Assembly (NCBI GenBank): GCA_017795085.1
Contig: CP051246.1
Span: forward strand, 3,226,514-3,290,513
DNA: 64,000 nt
Source of the DNA: Salegentibacter sp.
GTDB taxonomy: Bacteria; Bacteroidota; Bacteroidia; Flavobacteriales; Flavobacteriaceae
Reading direction: 5' to 3'
Shown: in pieces, positions 34,434-44,298 of the stretch
Numbering within the stretch: position 1 is the stretch's first letter
Layout of the letters: every line of letters starts with the position of its first letter
The notes under the pieces: generated by a model
What the model was told of the DNA's origin: nothing
The model's input: the letters and a program-made list of their open reading frames with translations, nothing else
Database searches by the model: none
Made by a program: the position numbers and the translations under genes

Positions 34434-36356
34434 TTATACTGGATATTTATCTAATTTTTCCTGCAGGGCTTCCCATCGTTCCATCAAACGCTCTAGCTCC
34501 TGCTTCTCGTCGTTATAGTTTTCAAGGTAACCTGTTCTAGCAATGGTCTCCTCATAGTTTATAGCCAATGCTGTATCTTTTTCCTTTAATTTCTTTTCGA
34601 GTTTGGTAATTTTCGCTTCGGTATTGCTCAATTTATTTTTAAGTGATTTTATCTTTTTTTGATCCTGATAAGATTGTTTTCCCGAGTCTGATTTTTTCGC
34701 ATCGGAAGTTACTTTTACTTCATCGCGTTTTTCCACTGCACGCATATCCTGAAGTTTACGCTGGTCAAGGTAAAAATCAATATCACCTAAATACTCTTTT
34801 AAATGTCGGTTTTTGAATTCATAAACCGTATCGGTTAAGCCTTGAAGGAAATCCCGGTCGTGAGATACCAGAATCAAGGTTCCTTCAAACTTTTTCAAGG
34901 CTTCTTTTAAAACGTTTTTAGACTTTATATCGAGGTGGTTAGTGGGCTCATCCATCACCAGCACGTTAAACGGCTGAAGCATTAATTTACATAGCGCCAA
35001 ACGGTTTCGCTCGCCTCCTGAAAGTACTTTCACCTTCTTTTCTACCTCATCACCGCGAAACAAAAACGAACCCAACATATCCCGAACTTTAGTCCGGTTT
35101 TTTTCATTGGCAGCATCAACCATGGTATCGTGAACACTTTTTTCACCCTCAAGATATTCAGCCTGGTTTTGGGCAAAATAGCCTAACTCTACATTATGGC
35201 CCAATTTCAGATTTCCCGAATAAGAAATCTCATCTACGATTATTTTAGCCAGCGTGGTTTTTCCCTGCCCATTCTGGCCTACAAACGCAATCTTACTTCC
35301 GCGTTCTATGAGCAAGTCAACATGTTCCAAAACCTGGTTTTCACCATAGGCTTTTCCAATATTTTCAGCTTCAATTACTACCTTACCCGGTTGTACTGAA
35401 ATAGGAAACGTGATATTCATTACCGCATTATCGTCCTCATCAACTTCAATGCGATCTATTTTATCCAGTTTTTTGATAAGCGATTGTGCCATAGAAGCCT
35501 TGGTGGCTTTCGCACGGAATTTCTCGATAAGTTTTTCAGTATGTTCTATTTCTTTCTGCTGATTTTTTTGTGCGGCAAGTTGCTGTTCCCGAAGTTCATC
35601 ACGAAGTTCAAGGTATTGAGAATACGGTTTCTTGAAATCATAAATCTTGCCAAGCGAAATTTCTATAGTCCGGTTGGTCACATTATCGAGAAACATTTTA
35701 TCGTGGGAAACAATAACCACACAACCGGCATAATTATTTAAAAAACCTTCCAACCAGATGATACTCTCAATATCAAGGTGGTTGGTAGGCTCATCCAGTA
35801 ACAGGATATCATTGTTCTGAAGCAGGATTTTAGCCAGCTCGATACGCATACGCCAGCCCCCGGAAAAGGTTTCGGTCAATTTATCAAATTGTTCCCGCTT
35901 AAACCCGAGTCCCAGCAAGACTTTTTCCGTATCACCTTCATAATTATAGCCCCCAATAATCTCGTAGGTATGGGTGAACTCACTTAGATCTTCAATTAAT
36001 TTGGAATACGCTTCACTTTCATAATCGGTACGCGTGGCCAATTGCTCGTTTATTTCGGCCATTTTTTTTTCAATAACTTTAATTTCAGTAAAAGCCTGTT
36101 GCGCTTCCTCTATAACCGAACGTCCCTGTTCAAAATCAATATCCTGTTTTAAGAAACCGATTTTCAACTCTTTATCCTTAGCAATCTGGCCTTCGTCATG
36201 TTCCTGCTCGCCGGCGAGTATTTTTAGCATGGTAGATTTCCCGGCCCCATTTTTACCGATAAGGCCCACACGGTCACCTCCGTTTAATCTAAAAGTAACT
36301 TCTTCAAATAAGTATTCGCCTCCAAAGGAAACCGACAAGTTATGGATATTCAGCAT
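34434..36356 (-). CDS. ABC-F family ATPase
   Basis: A 640-residue soluble protein with two ABC cassettes and no membrane domain. Cassette 1 has Walker A GLIGKNGAGKSTMLKIL, signature FSGGWRMRIELA and Walker B LLLDEPTNHLD. Cassette 2 has GQNGQGKTTLAKII, LSGGERNRLALCK and VLVMDEPTNHLD. A linker (about residues 245-320) and a charged coiled-coil C-terminus (about 540-640) complete the Uup/EttA-type layout. ABC-F proteins act on ribosomes in translation or antibiotic protection. Placement ahead of an efflux operon does not by itself show a role in resistance. Confidence 0.93.
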   Translation of the reverse strand: MLNIHNLSVSFGGEYLFEEVTFRLNGGDRVGLIGKNGAGKSTMLKILAGEQEHDEGQIAKDKELKIGFLKQDIDFEQGRSVIEEAQQAFTEIKVIEKKMAEINEQLATRTDYESEAYSKLIEDLSEFTHTYEIIGGYNYEGDTEKVLLGLGFKREQFDKLTETFSGGWRMRIELAKILLQNNDILLLDEPTNHLDIESIIWLEGFLNNYAGCVVIVSHDKMFLDNVTNRTIEISLGKIYDFKKPYSQYLELRDELREQQLAAQKNQQKEIEHTEKLIEKFRAKATKASMAQSLIKKLDKIDRIEVDEDDNAVMNITFPISVQPGKVVIEAENIGKAYGENQVLEHVDLLIERGSKIAFVGQNGQGKTTLAKIIVDEISYSGNLKLGHNVELGYFAQNQAEYLEGEKSVHDTMVDAANEKNRTKVRDMLGSFLFRGDEVEKKVKVLSGGERNRLALCKLMLQPFNVLVMDEPTNHLDIKSKNVLKEALKKFEGTLILVSHDRDFLQGLTDTVYEFKNRHLKEYLGDIDFYLDQRKLQDMRAVEKRDEVKVTSDAKKSDSGKQSYQDQKKIKSLKNKLSNTEAKITKLEKKLKEKDTALAINYEETIARTGYLENYNDEKQELERLMERWEALQEKLDKYPV

Positions 36357-36546
36357 GCTGTGGGTTTATTTCTGCAAATATGCTTAATTTTAGCGTGCAA
36401 AAAAAATGCTATAAAAGCCTATATTTGTGATCCCGATATCGGGGGAGAGCAGATTGGGCATTAAAAACAATAATACCCAATACCAACGGGTAAAGCAAAA
36501 TCTCCTGAAGCATACGGGATCAAATGTTTAACCTAATTTAATTCGT

Positions 36547-36960
36547 GTGAAATTACTTAAAGGCCAAAAAATATACAGTATTCTTACCGGCACCTGCCCG
36601 GTTTGCCAGGAAGAAAGTATGTACCGCGAAACCAACCCGTATAAGCTCTCTAAAATTTTTGAGATGCACGAGCGCTGCTCGCATTGTGGAACAAAATATA
36701 AAATAGAACCCTCTTTCTTTTTTGGGGCCATGTATGTGAGTTATGCCGTAGGAATAGCTTTTGCAGTAGCTGCTTTTATAATTTCTTATGTTTTCTTTGG
36801 TAGTGAATTAATGACCGCTTTTTGGATAATTATTGGCACCCTCGTGGTGTTTATGCCTGTTATTATGCGACTTTCAAGAAATATTTGGATTAATTTTTTC
36901 CTGAATTACAAAGGTGCTTCGGCAGTGAAAGAGAACCATAATTCTTCTATAAATTCTTAA
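36547..36960 (+). CDS. DUF983 family zinc-ribbon membrane protein
   Basis: A 137-residue protein. The N-terminal half has two cysteine pairs, TCPVCQEESMYRE and RCSHCGTKYKIEPSFFFGAM, forming a zinc ribbon. Two membrane helices follow (YVSYAVGIAFAVAAFIISYV and FWIIIGTLVVFMPVIM). This matches DUF983, a family of unknown function. It stands alone, divergent from the ABC-F gene. Confidence 0.88.
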   Translation: MKLLKGQKIYSILTGTCPVCQEESMYRETNPYKLSKIFEMHERCSHCGTKYKIEPSFFFGAMYVSYAVGIAFAVAAFIISYVFFGSELMTAFWIIIGTLVVFMPVIMRLSRNIWINFFLNYKGASAVKENHNSSINS

Positions 36961-36990
36961 AAATCAACACCTAATTCACATATTCATTTC

Positions 36991-37165
36991 TGATTATCCG
37001 TTATTGGTAATAATGAACATTTTTACGTCATACTGAACTCGTTTCAGCATCTAATAATAAAAATCCGTAGTATATGAAATTGGCCCCTGAATCAAGTTAG
37101 ATAATTTTTTTATCACAGGTCTCAGGGTGACGATACGATTATAACTCATTACAGACATTCAATAT
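36991..37165 (-). repeat. Dispersed intergenic repeat, copy 1
   Basis: Read in reverse complement, this stretch aligns along most of its length with 62069-62224 (shared TGATTATCCGTTATT, TTTTTACGTCATACT, CCCTGAATCAAGTT, CAGGGTGACGA and ATTCAATATT). About 25 bp around 37094-37118 are extra. Its outer ends carry ATTATCCGTTATT and a degenerate ACAGACATT. Confidence 0.75.
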
Positions 37166-37168
37166 TTA

Positions 37169-38224
37169 TTATTTTTTCAATAACTCCTTTTCAAATCTTT
37201 TAATATCTATTTCAGAAGCTAATGGTTTGTTTTCTTCTGAAAAATCTATGAGGTTTTTTGCCATTTCAGGTCCCATCAAAACCCCGCGGCTCCCAAACCC
37301 GTTACAGCAAAATAATTGTGAGTATTTCGGATGCACCCCAAGCAAGGGTTTTCGATCTTTGGTGGCCGGCCTTATTCCCGCTACCTGATCTACCACCTTA
37401 AAATCACAGGTAATAATATCCTGAAGCTTTTTAAGCAGGTAGGTTTTTGAGCTTTCGGAAGGTTGCGGAGTGGTATCTCGATTATTGTAAGTAGCACCTA
37501 CCCGATACAAATCATTCCCCAGTGGAATCACAAATACCGAAGCCTTTACAATCACCTCTAATTTAAGCTTTTCTGCAAAAATAGTGAGGTACTCTCCTTT
37601 ATTAGGTCTTAAGGGCAAATAATCAAAAAACGGGTTTTTAGCCAAACCAAAACCTTCACAAAACACAATTTTCCTGGCATGAAAACCTTTATAAAGAATT
37701 CCACTCCCTTCAATTTTCAAGACTTTATAATCAAAACTTTCCTGAGTTAAAACCCCGTTATCTTTCAGGTTTTTTCGGTATTCCTTTAGCATTGTATCGG
37801 TAGCAATACTGCCGGTATGTAATACTTTTCCATAACCGAAGGGCGCCGGGATTGCCGGAGAAAGGTCTTTTTCTATCGTTTCGGAAAGAAAGTTAGAGAG
37901 CCGTGGTTTATCGGTAGCTTCAAACCAATTATTTTGTTCTTCAACATTGTGAAATTTCCGGTAGATATTTCCCGGGTAAATCAATTTCAATTGTAATTTC
38001 TCCTCGATTTTTTTATAAAACGGAATAGCACTTTCCAGGTGTTCATCGGCACGCCATGCCGGCGTAAAACGTTTTAAAATAACGGGATTATATAGACCTG
38101 CAGCTACCAGTGAAGATTTTTGAGAATGATTTTCAAACACTTTAAAACTAAGGTTTCGTTTTTGCAGTTCTTCGCAAACTGCCAACCCGCTAAGCCCCAA
38201 ACCAACTACCAGATAATCTACCAT
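37169..38224 (-). CDS. FAD-dependent oxidoreductase (DAO family)
   Basis: The 351-residue protein begins VDYLVVGLGLSGLAVCEELQ, a Rossmann FAD-binding motif at the extreme N-terminus, followed by KVFENHSQKSSLVAAGLYNP as in D-amino acid oxidase/glycine oxidase-type flavoproteins. The C-terminal KDRKPLLGVHPKYSQLFCCN and GFGSRGVLMGPEMAKNLIDF are the second FAD contact region. The substrate is unknown; family members oxidise amines or amino acids, or act in tRNA modification (MnmC-like C-domain). A monocistronic unit is likely, with the gld operon terminator upstream. Confidence 0.85.
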   Translation of the reverse strand: MVDYLVVGLGLSGLAVCEELQKRNLSFKVFENHSQKSSLVAAGLYNPVILKRFTPAWRADEHLESAIPFYKKIEEKLQLKLIYPGNIYRKFHNVEEQNNWFEATDKPRLSNFLSETIEKDLSPAIPAPFGYGKVLHTGSIATDTMLKEYRKNLKDNGVLTQESFDYKVLKIEGSGILYKGFHARKIVFCEGFGLAKNPFFDYLPLRPNKGEYLTIFAEKLKLEVIVKASVFVIPLGNDLYRVGATYNNRDTTPQPSESSKTYLLKKLQDIITCDFKVVDQVAGIRPATKDRKPLLGVHPKYSQLFCCNGFGSRGVLMGPEMAKNLIDFSEENKPLASEIDIKRFEKELLKK

Positions 38225-38364
38225 TGTTTAAAGATAAAAGTTATTGTCTTGTTGCAAAATTTTATAGTAACTGCTTCGGAACAAACCCGGGAGAACTTAT
38301 TGGGAAAACACATTTTAATTTCGAGACGCCTTAAAAGCAATACATCCGATATCGAGTAAAACAT

Positions 38365-38390
38365 AAAAAAGCGCCCTAAAAGGACGCTTT
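38365..38390 (-). terminator. Terminator of the gldKLMN operon
   Basis: On the minus strand AAAGCGTCCT and AGGGCGCTTTT pair (one mismatch) around a short loop and run into T residues, 25 bp beyond the gldN stop. Confidence 0.75.
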
Positions 38391-38414
38391 AAGTACTTTA
38401 AATAATATACAGGT

Positions 38415-39308
38415 TTAATAATTCCACATATCCTGTTCCATATTACGTATTTGCTCTTTGATCCGTTCTGATTCCAGCAATTGCATAAAGGCATTATCTA
38501 CCACATATTCATTGACTTCCCGGTCCCCCTGTACGTTTTCAGCCTTATAAATTACAGCATTGAAACGCCTTGCATTCAGTAAATGATCAAAGGTTATTTT
38601 CTGTGCCGAATTACTGTCGCCAAAAGCCAAATTTTCGTGAAGCACTTCACGGGCATCAGGAAACCAAACCCAGAATAACTCAACCATATCAGGATTATCA
38701 GAATCGATAAAGTTAACATCGGGAGCTACCGGGGCAATACCTAAAATACGATACTTCAGTTCTGCCTGTCGCTTATCAAAATACCACATCCCACGGATAT
38801 GATATTCAGCAATATCGGCAGCAGAAAGGTCTCGTCTGTCAATAAATTGTCTATCTACTTCTTCTCCTGCATTATATTGCTCAATACCAAGATCGGTAGT
38901 ATCTACGCGGGAAAGGGTAGCTTCAACATCATTTAGTTTGCGTTCTTCGGTAAAATAGGAATCAGCATAGATTCTTTTGATTTTTCCATCTTCAATAGCT
39001 TTGATCAACACATCATACAACGAACGGCGGTTGTTTCCAATAGTGTTATCAACAGGATAATAGAGCGGAAAATTCACACGTTCATCAAGATCTATTACTT
39101 CCCAAACATTTTTAGACCATAGCACATCCCTGTCTTCAACATACCCGTATTCCAGGGGTTCATCATTAACAACATTTTCAGTTTGGGCTTCTGTAGGCTT
39201 CCCAATTTCGTCGGGGTTTTTAGCATTAAGAATATTGCTCTGCCCGTAGGAAACCATGGTAGAACCTATCAAAAAAACTACAAATAATCCTTTCCAGCTC
39301 ATGGTCAT
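38415..39308 (-). CDS. gldN: Gliding motility/type IX secretion protein GldN
   Basis: A 297-residue secreted protein with a signal peptide (WKGLFVVFLIGSTMVSYGQ, cleavage near residue 23). The GldN domain follows, with RDVLWSKNVWEVIDLDERVN, NRRSLYDVLIKAIEDGKIKR and GMWYFDKRQAELKYRILGIA. GldN forms the periplasmic ring with the lipoprotein GldK in the type IX secretion machine. It is the last gene of gldK-L-M-N, 9 bp after gldM. Confidence 0.96.
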   Translation of the reverse strand: MTMSWKGLFVVFLIGSTMVSYGQSNILNAKNPDEIGKPTEAQTENVVNDEPLEYGYVEDRDVLWSKNVWEVIDLDERVNFPLYYPVDNTIGNNRRSLYDVLIKAIEDGKIKRIYADSYFTEERKLNDVEATLSRVDTTDLGIEQYNAGEEVDRQFIDRRDLSAADIAEYHIRGMWYFDKRQAELKYRILGIAPVAPDVNFIDSDNPDMVELFWVWFPDAREVLHENLAFGDSNSAQKITFDHLLNARRFNAVIYKAENVQGDREVNEYVVDNAFMQLLESERIKEQIRNMEQDMWNY

Positions 39309-39317
39309 TATATTTTA

Positions 39318-40880
39318 TTAATTAGTCAACTCAATAAATACAGGAGCCACTTTTTTAAGTTTATAGCCTGAATTATTGCTAAGCCCTGCCTGAATATCAA
39401 AAATCTGAACGCTCTCTCCTCGTCCTGCCCGCCTAAGCGCAGCTTTAGCACGATCATCAAGACGGCTTCCATTTACCCGAATGGTTGGCTGCCCCGGCAC
39501 TTTAAAACTAAAGCCGGTAACATTAATACTAAGGTCAAAATCAAAATCTGGTAAAGCCGCTCCAATTGTAGAAGCTTCAAGGCTGTTACGTTGCATTTGA
39601 ACGTTTCCGTCTTCCCCTCTAATAGTACCTACAGGGCGTGGAATATCCTTAATCCTAAAGGTAGAACTTGAAGGATAACTCTTCCCGTCTATAGTTCCGG
39701 TTACATCAATTTTAACTTCCCTGGCCCGCAAACTGGTTACATTTATCATATAACTACTACCAGAAGTCTTTCTTAAGCCCGGTGCATTGGCACTAATATT
39801 ATTGTCGGGTACACCGGCCATAGAAATAGTCAACGGATTATTTACCCCGCGATAAAGCACATTCATCTTATCGGCAGATATGGTAGCCGCATTTGGCTTT
39901 GGAATTACTGAGAACTCTTGCAAAACGCCAACTTCCCTTTCCTCTCCATCTTGATTAAAAACCAATTTCCCTTCCAGTTTATGTTGTCCGGCATTGCCGG
40001 CATTAACATTCAGTTTAACCTGACCGTCTTCAATGGTATAATCATTTTCATCAAGCGCATTACCATCTAAGGTTAATTCCACACGGTTAGGTTTTGTAGT
40101 GGCATCTGTCCTACCCAAAACAATAGAACCGTCAAAGTTCTCCCCCTGATAATAAGCAGACTTGGGAGTTTCCAATAAGGTGGTATAATTATCCATAGAA
40201 ACCTCACTTTGCAACTGCCCGGAAAGCATTGCTGAAAGAATATCGGTTTCGGTAGATTTCACATCAGCCTGGGTTTGTGTCATTTTGGTAAGTGAAGCTA
40301 TCAATGGATATCCCTGATAGTGATACATTAACCAGGGTTTGGTTACTCCGTCTCCATCTTTTACTTCTTCAGTCGCAAATTCTTTTTTAACCTGCTCGGC
40401 TATTTCAGGGTATTCATTTTGAATCTCTGCAATAACCCCTTCACGATAAGTATCTATTGCTGCAATAAATTCTTCTCCTCTAGGACTTACCCTACCACTG
40501 GCAAAAAACTTAGTATCCAAATCATCAGATTTATCCATAGCTTCATAGTCCTGCTTATCCTCTTCATCCAATCCGGCAGTCAAATCATTTTTAACACTTT
40601 CAATATAATCATTAAGCTTTTGAGAAAGCTCGTCAATTCTACTTGCTTTTTCTTTTAATTCAACATATTTTTCAGGCTGTTCATTGGCTTTTTCTTCCAG
40701 CCCGGCCATAAAAGCATTATTACGTTCGGTAGTGGTTGCATTAGAGGCATTGAGTTTCTCGTTCATCAGGCCAAAAGCGGTAAGCACCTCTTTAGACATG
40801 TTTAATGCCATCATAGCGATGAAAACCAGATACATCAGGTTTATCATCTTCTGTCTTGGTGATTGTTTTCCAGACGCCAT
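39318..40880 (-). CDS. gldM: Gliding motility/type IX secretion protein GldM
   Basis: The 520-residue protein has one membrane helix near the N-terminus (KMINLMYLVFIAMMALNMSK), then a long periplasmic part of several Ig-like domains, with a conserved end GLSNNSGYKLKKVAPVFIEL. GldM and GldL form the rotary motor of the type IX secretion system; the GldM helix inserts in the GldL ring and the periplasmic rod reaches the GldKN ring. The gene order and short gaps (62 bp and 9 bp) are those seen across the Flavobacteriaceae. Confidence 0.97.
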   Translation of the reverse strand: MASGKQSPRQKMINLMYLVFIAMMALNMSKEVLTAFGLMNEKLNASNATTTERNNAFMAGLEEKANEQPEKYVELKEKASRIDELSQKLNDYIESVKNDLTAGLDEEDKQDYEAMDKSDDLDTKFFASGRVSPRGEEFIAAIDTYREGVIAEIQNEYPEIAEQVKKEFATEEVKDGDGVTKPWLMYHYQGYPLIASLTKMTQTQADVKSTETDILSAMLSGQLQSEVSMDNYTTLLETPKSAYYQGENFDGSIVLGRTDATTKPNRVELTLDGNALDENDYTIEDGQVKLNVNAGNAGQHKLEGKLVFNQDGEEREVGVLQEFSVIPKPNAATISADKMNVLYRGVNNPLTISMAGVPDNNISANAPGLRKTSGSSYMINVTSLRAREVKIDVTGTIDGKSYPSSSTFRIKDIPRPVGTIRGEDGNVQMQRNSLEASTIGAALPDFDFDLSINVTGFSFKVPGQPTIRVNGSRLDDRAKAALRRAGRGESVQIFDIQAGLSNNSGYKLKKVAPVFIELTN

Positions 40881-40942
40881 GTAATTATTTAGTTTTTTGT
40901 TTAAAAATTGGCTTTTTAGGCTTGTTTAGCGTTCCGGTTTTT

Positions 40943-41602
40943 TTAATTGGTCATTGCTTTTTGCCCGTTCATAGCGGTTAACATACCACCATACACACCA
41001 TTTAGAGAAGACAAGTTATTAGTCAAAGAATCCATCTGTTCTTTAAGCCTTCCTGCATTTTCAGCCACTTCTTTATTCACCTCAGCCTGTCTGGAAGCCG
41101 ATGCTACCTGTACCTTATAAATATTGTTTAAAGTTTCCATTTGCGCAGCGGCAGTAGTTAATTCTTCGCTATACTTTTTTTGGGAAGCCATAGCGTCTAC
41201 GCTTGGAGAAATACCTTTGGCTGCACCTTCAAAGTTACGAATACTTTCCCCCAGGCTATGCATAAGGCTGGCATCAATTTTTGCTTCTTTCAACATTTCA
41301 TCAAGCTTTTTAGACAATTGCCCTTCAGCTTCTTTATCATCTTCAATAATTGTTGCGCTTCTACGGTCAACCCCGGTACCATTGGCTAATTCAGGATAAA
41401 CCAAAGACCAGTCAAGTTCATCGTCTATGGGTTCAAAAGCAGAATACGCAAATACAAGCGCTTCTACAACAAGACCAATGATAAGCATTTCGTTACCACC
41501 CGGCCAGTGCATAATTTTAAAAAGCGCACCTAAGATTACCACTGATGCACCCAAACCGTACACCATATTGGTTAATTTTTTTGTTGATTTTGAAGTTGCC
41601 AT
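40943..41602 (-). CDS. gldL: Gliding motility/type IX secretion protein GldL
   Basis: A 219-residue protein with two membrane helices in its first 60 residues: NMVYGLGASVVILGALFKIM and MLIIGLVVEALVFAYSAFEP. The Glu of the second helix (VVEALVF) is the conserved acidic residue placed in the proton path of the motor. The remaining 150 residues are cytoplasmic and largely coiled coil. GldL pentamers surround the GldM dimer. It lies between gldK and gldM. Confidence 0.97.
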   Translation of the reverse strand: MATSKSTKKLTNMVYGLGASVVILGALFKIMHWPGGNEMLIIGLVVEALVFAYSAFEPIDDELDWSLVYPELANGTGVDRRSATIIEDDKEAEGQLSKKLDEMLKEAKIDASLMHSLGESIRNFEGAAKGISPSVDAMASQKKYSEELTTAAAQMETLNNIYKVQVASASRQAEVNKEVAENAGRLKEQMDSLTNNLSSLNGVYGGMLTAMNGQKAMTN

Positions 41603-41663
41603 AATTAAAATTGAATTTTCTTGTTCTTAAAATAGGTTAATAGTTAAGGCTAGGTAGTATTTA

Positions 41664-43025
41664 TTAGTTAGATTGATTAAGGGTTACATCGGTACCAAGG
41701 TAATCCTGTACAGTCCTGAAACCTATATAACTTCTTGCCGAATCTGCATATTCATAATCCCTGGAGCTTACCTGAAGGAAATATGCAACATCTTTCCAGG
41801 AGCCACCCCGAACTACTTTACGCATATCCTGCATATTGTTTACCGTAGGATTCATAGAAGACATATATTCATAGGAGGATGGATCATACGATGAGTTCAC
41901 CCATTCCGAAACATTCCCCGACATATTATACAGGCCATAATCATTGGGATCATACGATTTTGCCTCTACCGTATATAAGGCCTGGTCTGCTGCATAATCG
42001 CCCCGCAAAGGTTTAAAGTTTGCCATAAAACATCCGCGGTCGTTTTTAGTATACGGCCCTCCCCAGGGATAAGTCCCCCCTTGAAGACCGCCACGGGCTG
42101 CATATTCCCACTCGGCTTCGGTAGGCAAACGATAAGAGGGTACATTATGATCCCCTTTTGCCCGGCGATAAACGTTGTGATAGATGGTTCGCCATTGGGT
42201 AAAAGCACGGGCTTGTTTCCAGGAAACCCCCACTACAGGATAATCATCAAAAGCACTATGCCAGAAATAATCATTATGCATGGGTTCGTTATAAGAATAA
42301 TTAAAATCCCTGATCCAAACAGTGGTATCCGGATAGATTTCAATTTCTTCCGTTTGAATATAATCTGAACGATTTCCCTGAGCACGTGCGGCTTCCTGAA
42401 CATCCATCCAGGAATATTTAAACTTTAACTTATCAACATCAATAGTGCGCTGGCCATTGTATACCTCATCCATCGGAATATACATACTATCCATCACCTC
42501 GGCATAATATGTATCCGGGTAATCTTGCGTATCCCACTCAATATCAATGTTTTTATTCAAGCGTCGGTTTTCGTAATCGTCTGTAGGACCACCTTTTCCA
42601 TACGTATTAAGCATATATTCTTCATAGGGTGTCATTTCACCTTCTTCTGAATCGGCAAAGGCATATTCACCAATCCCGCCATTTCCAGGGGTTTCCCCCA
42701 TATCTTCAGCCATAATTGCCAGGCGAACCCTTATGATAGAATCTTTCACATACTCCACAAACTGCCTGTATTCCGCATTGGTAATTTCAGTTTCATCCAT
42801 ATAAAATGAACGTACTGTTACTGTTTTTGTGGGCGCGTTTTTTTGGTCGGCCATATCATCATCAGATTTCCCCATGATAAATGCTCCTCCGGGAACCAGT
42901 GTCATCCCGTAAGGTTTCTCAGGATTCCATTTTTTCCCTTCCGCACCAACAAGCTGTCCCCGGTCACCCCTACCACAGCTGGATAGCAGGGCCAGAACAG
43001 CAATTAGCGAAATATACTTCTTCAT
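41664..43025 (-). CDS. gldK: Gliding motility lipoprotein GldK
   Basis: A 453-residue lipoprotein: MKKYISLIAVLALLSSCGRG has the lipobox LLSSC at about residue 17. The rest is a sulfatase-modifying (FGE-like) fold with GMTLVPGGAFIMG, FYMDETEITNAEYRQFVEYV, PVVGVSWKQARAFTQWR, YRLPTEAEWEYAARGG and SGNVSEWVNSSYD. In GldK this fold is structural: it forms the outer membrane-associated ring with GldN. It is the first gene of the gldKLMN operon; a 115-bp gap to the upstream gene leaves room for a promoter. Confidence 0.96.
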   Translation of the reverse strand: MKKYISLIAVLALLSSCGRGDRGQLVGAEGKKWNPEKPYGMTLVPGGAFIMGKSDDDMADQKNAPTKTVTVRSFYMDETEITNAEYRQFVEYVKDSIIRVRLAIMAEDMGETPGNGGIGEYAFADSEEGEMTPYEEYMLNTYGKGGPTDDYENRRLNKNIDIEWDTQDYPDTYYAEVMDSMYIPMDEVYNGQRTIDVDKLKFKYSWMDVQEAARAQGNRSDYIQTEEIEIYPDTTVWIRDFNYSYNEPMHNDYFWHSAFDDYPVVGVSWKQARAFTQWRTIYHNVYRRAKGDHNVPSYRLPTEAEWEYAARGGLQGGTYPWGGPYTKNDRGCFMANFKPLRGDYAADQALYTVEAKSYDPNDYGLYNMSGNVSEWVNSSYDPSSYEYMSSMNPTVNNMQDMRKVVRGGSWKDVAYFLQVSSRDYEYADSARSYIGFRTVQDYLGTDVTLNQSN

Positions 43026-43140
43026 AATTTACCTTAAGTTAAGACAAGTTGCTTTACGGCAGTAAACCTATCTATTTATTTTTTAAATAACAATATTTTT
43101 GGTTAAAATACAGTAAACACAATAATGTCTGAAAAATTAT

Positions 43141-44295
43141 TTAAACTTCGTTTTTTCTTTTTGCCTTATACCACCTTTCCGGAATTACCTGATTGCAGGC
43201 TTCCAGATAATCTTCTTCGCTGCAAGGTAATAACGTATCTCGTTTTAATTTAGTATTGAGCTGGGGTAAAAATGGAATTTCTATCCACCACCTTCCGCTC
43301 ACCGGACTTTTATAAAAAACCAAAATTTCATCGTCTATGGGGACCTGATATTTTATAAACTCTTTTTTTGCTGAAATAGTATTCTCATTGGTCCGATAAT
43401 TTACGCCCTCAAAGAAATACCATAATAGTTGCGCCACCAACATATTTCCGGTTTCGCCTATCTCCGGCAGGTATTCAAATAAACCAAACGAGGAAACTTT
43501 ATCGCTAATACCGGCATATCGCGAAAGCATGCAAATCTCTTTGCCATCAAAACCATTTGGAGAAGCCCCGCTTTTTATCGCCGATGCGTTAACAGCACCA
43601 ATATCCATCCCAACCATATTAGCATCACGCATAACAGGTTCTATCAACTTCGGATTAGCATTAATTTCACCTAAACGATAAGCATCAAAAAACAGGCGCT
43701 CCATTAACTCAATCTCATCCTGGGAATTAAAATAAGTTTGATAACCAATATTGGAATAATTAAACAAATTATAAGGCTCTGTAACCACAATTTTCCCAAG
43801 ATAGGAGTGATTGCTGATTGGTTTTTCGGTATCTCCCAAATCAAATTTATGGTCAATATTCACCAAATTCACCATTTGGTCTAAGGTATCGTAAGCCCGG
43901 TATTGCGCATACATCAAATCCTGGCTTCCTCCTAAAATCACGGGAATAATATCTTTTTTCACCAGTTGTGCCACTAAACCCTGTAATGCAAAATATGTAT
44001 CTTCTACACGGTCTCCTTTTTCAATATCACCTAAATCGGCTATTTTTAGGTGCCAGTTTCCCGGGTAGAGACTGTAAAGCGAACGCCTAACAGCATCAAA
44101 ATGAAGTACGGTTTCTCCTGTTTCCCGTAAGCGGTTTTCTTTTACTCCCACAATAGCTACATCCACACCTTCTAAATCGGGTAGCCCCGAAATTGCACTA
44201 TTTGCGTTTATAATTGCTCCTAAACGCTGTTGATTTTCATCGGTGTATTCTGCTAACAATTCAGAATTTACCGGACTCAGAAAATCCAAATCCAT
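43141..44295 (-). CDS. Arginase/formimidoylglutamase-fold protein with altered metal motifs
   Basis: A 384-residue protein of the ureohydrolase fold, usually labelled formimidoylglutamase in flavobacteria. The three metal-binding motifs are altered: GGSQDL stands where GGDH or GGGH is expected (His replaced by Gln), NIDHKFDL where DAHxD is expected (His replaced by Lys), and GMDIGAVNAS where SxDxDxxDP is expected. A two-manganese arginase-type centre is therefore unlikely, and a structural or binding role is more plausible. It sits between topA (3 bp) and gldK (115 bp). A functional tie to gliding is only suggested by position. Confidence 0.8.
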   Translation of the reverse strand: MDLDFLSPVNSELLAEYTDENQQRLGAIINANSAISGLPDLEGVDVAIVGVKENRLRETGETVLHFDAVRRSLYSLYPGNWHLKIADLGDIEKGDRVEDTYFALQGLVAQLVKKDIIPVILGGSQDLMYAQYRAYDTLDQMVNLVNIDHKFDLGDTEKPISNHSYLGKIVVTEPYNLFNYSNIGYQTYFNSQDEIELMERLFFDAYRLGEINANPKLIEPVMRDANMVGMDIGAVNASAIKSGASPNGFDGKEICMLSRYAGISDKVSSFGLFEYLPEIGETGNMLVAQLLWYFFEGVNYRTNENTISAKKEFIKYQVPIDDEILVFYKSPVSGRWWIEIPFLPQLNTKLKRDTLLPCSEEDYLEACNQVIPERWYKAKRKNEV

Positions 44296-44298
44296 ATA

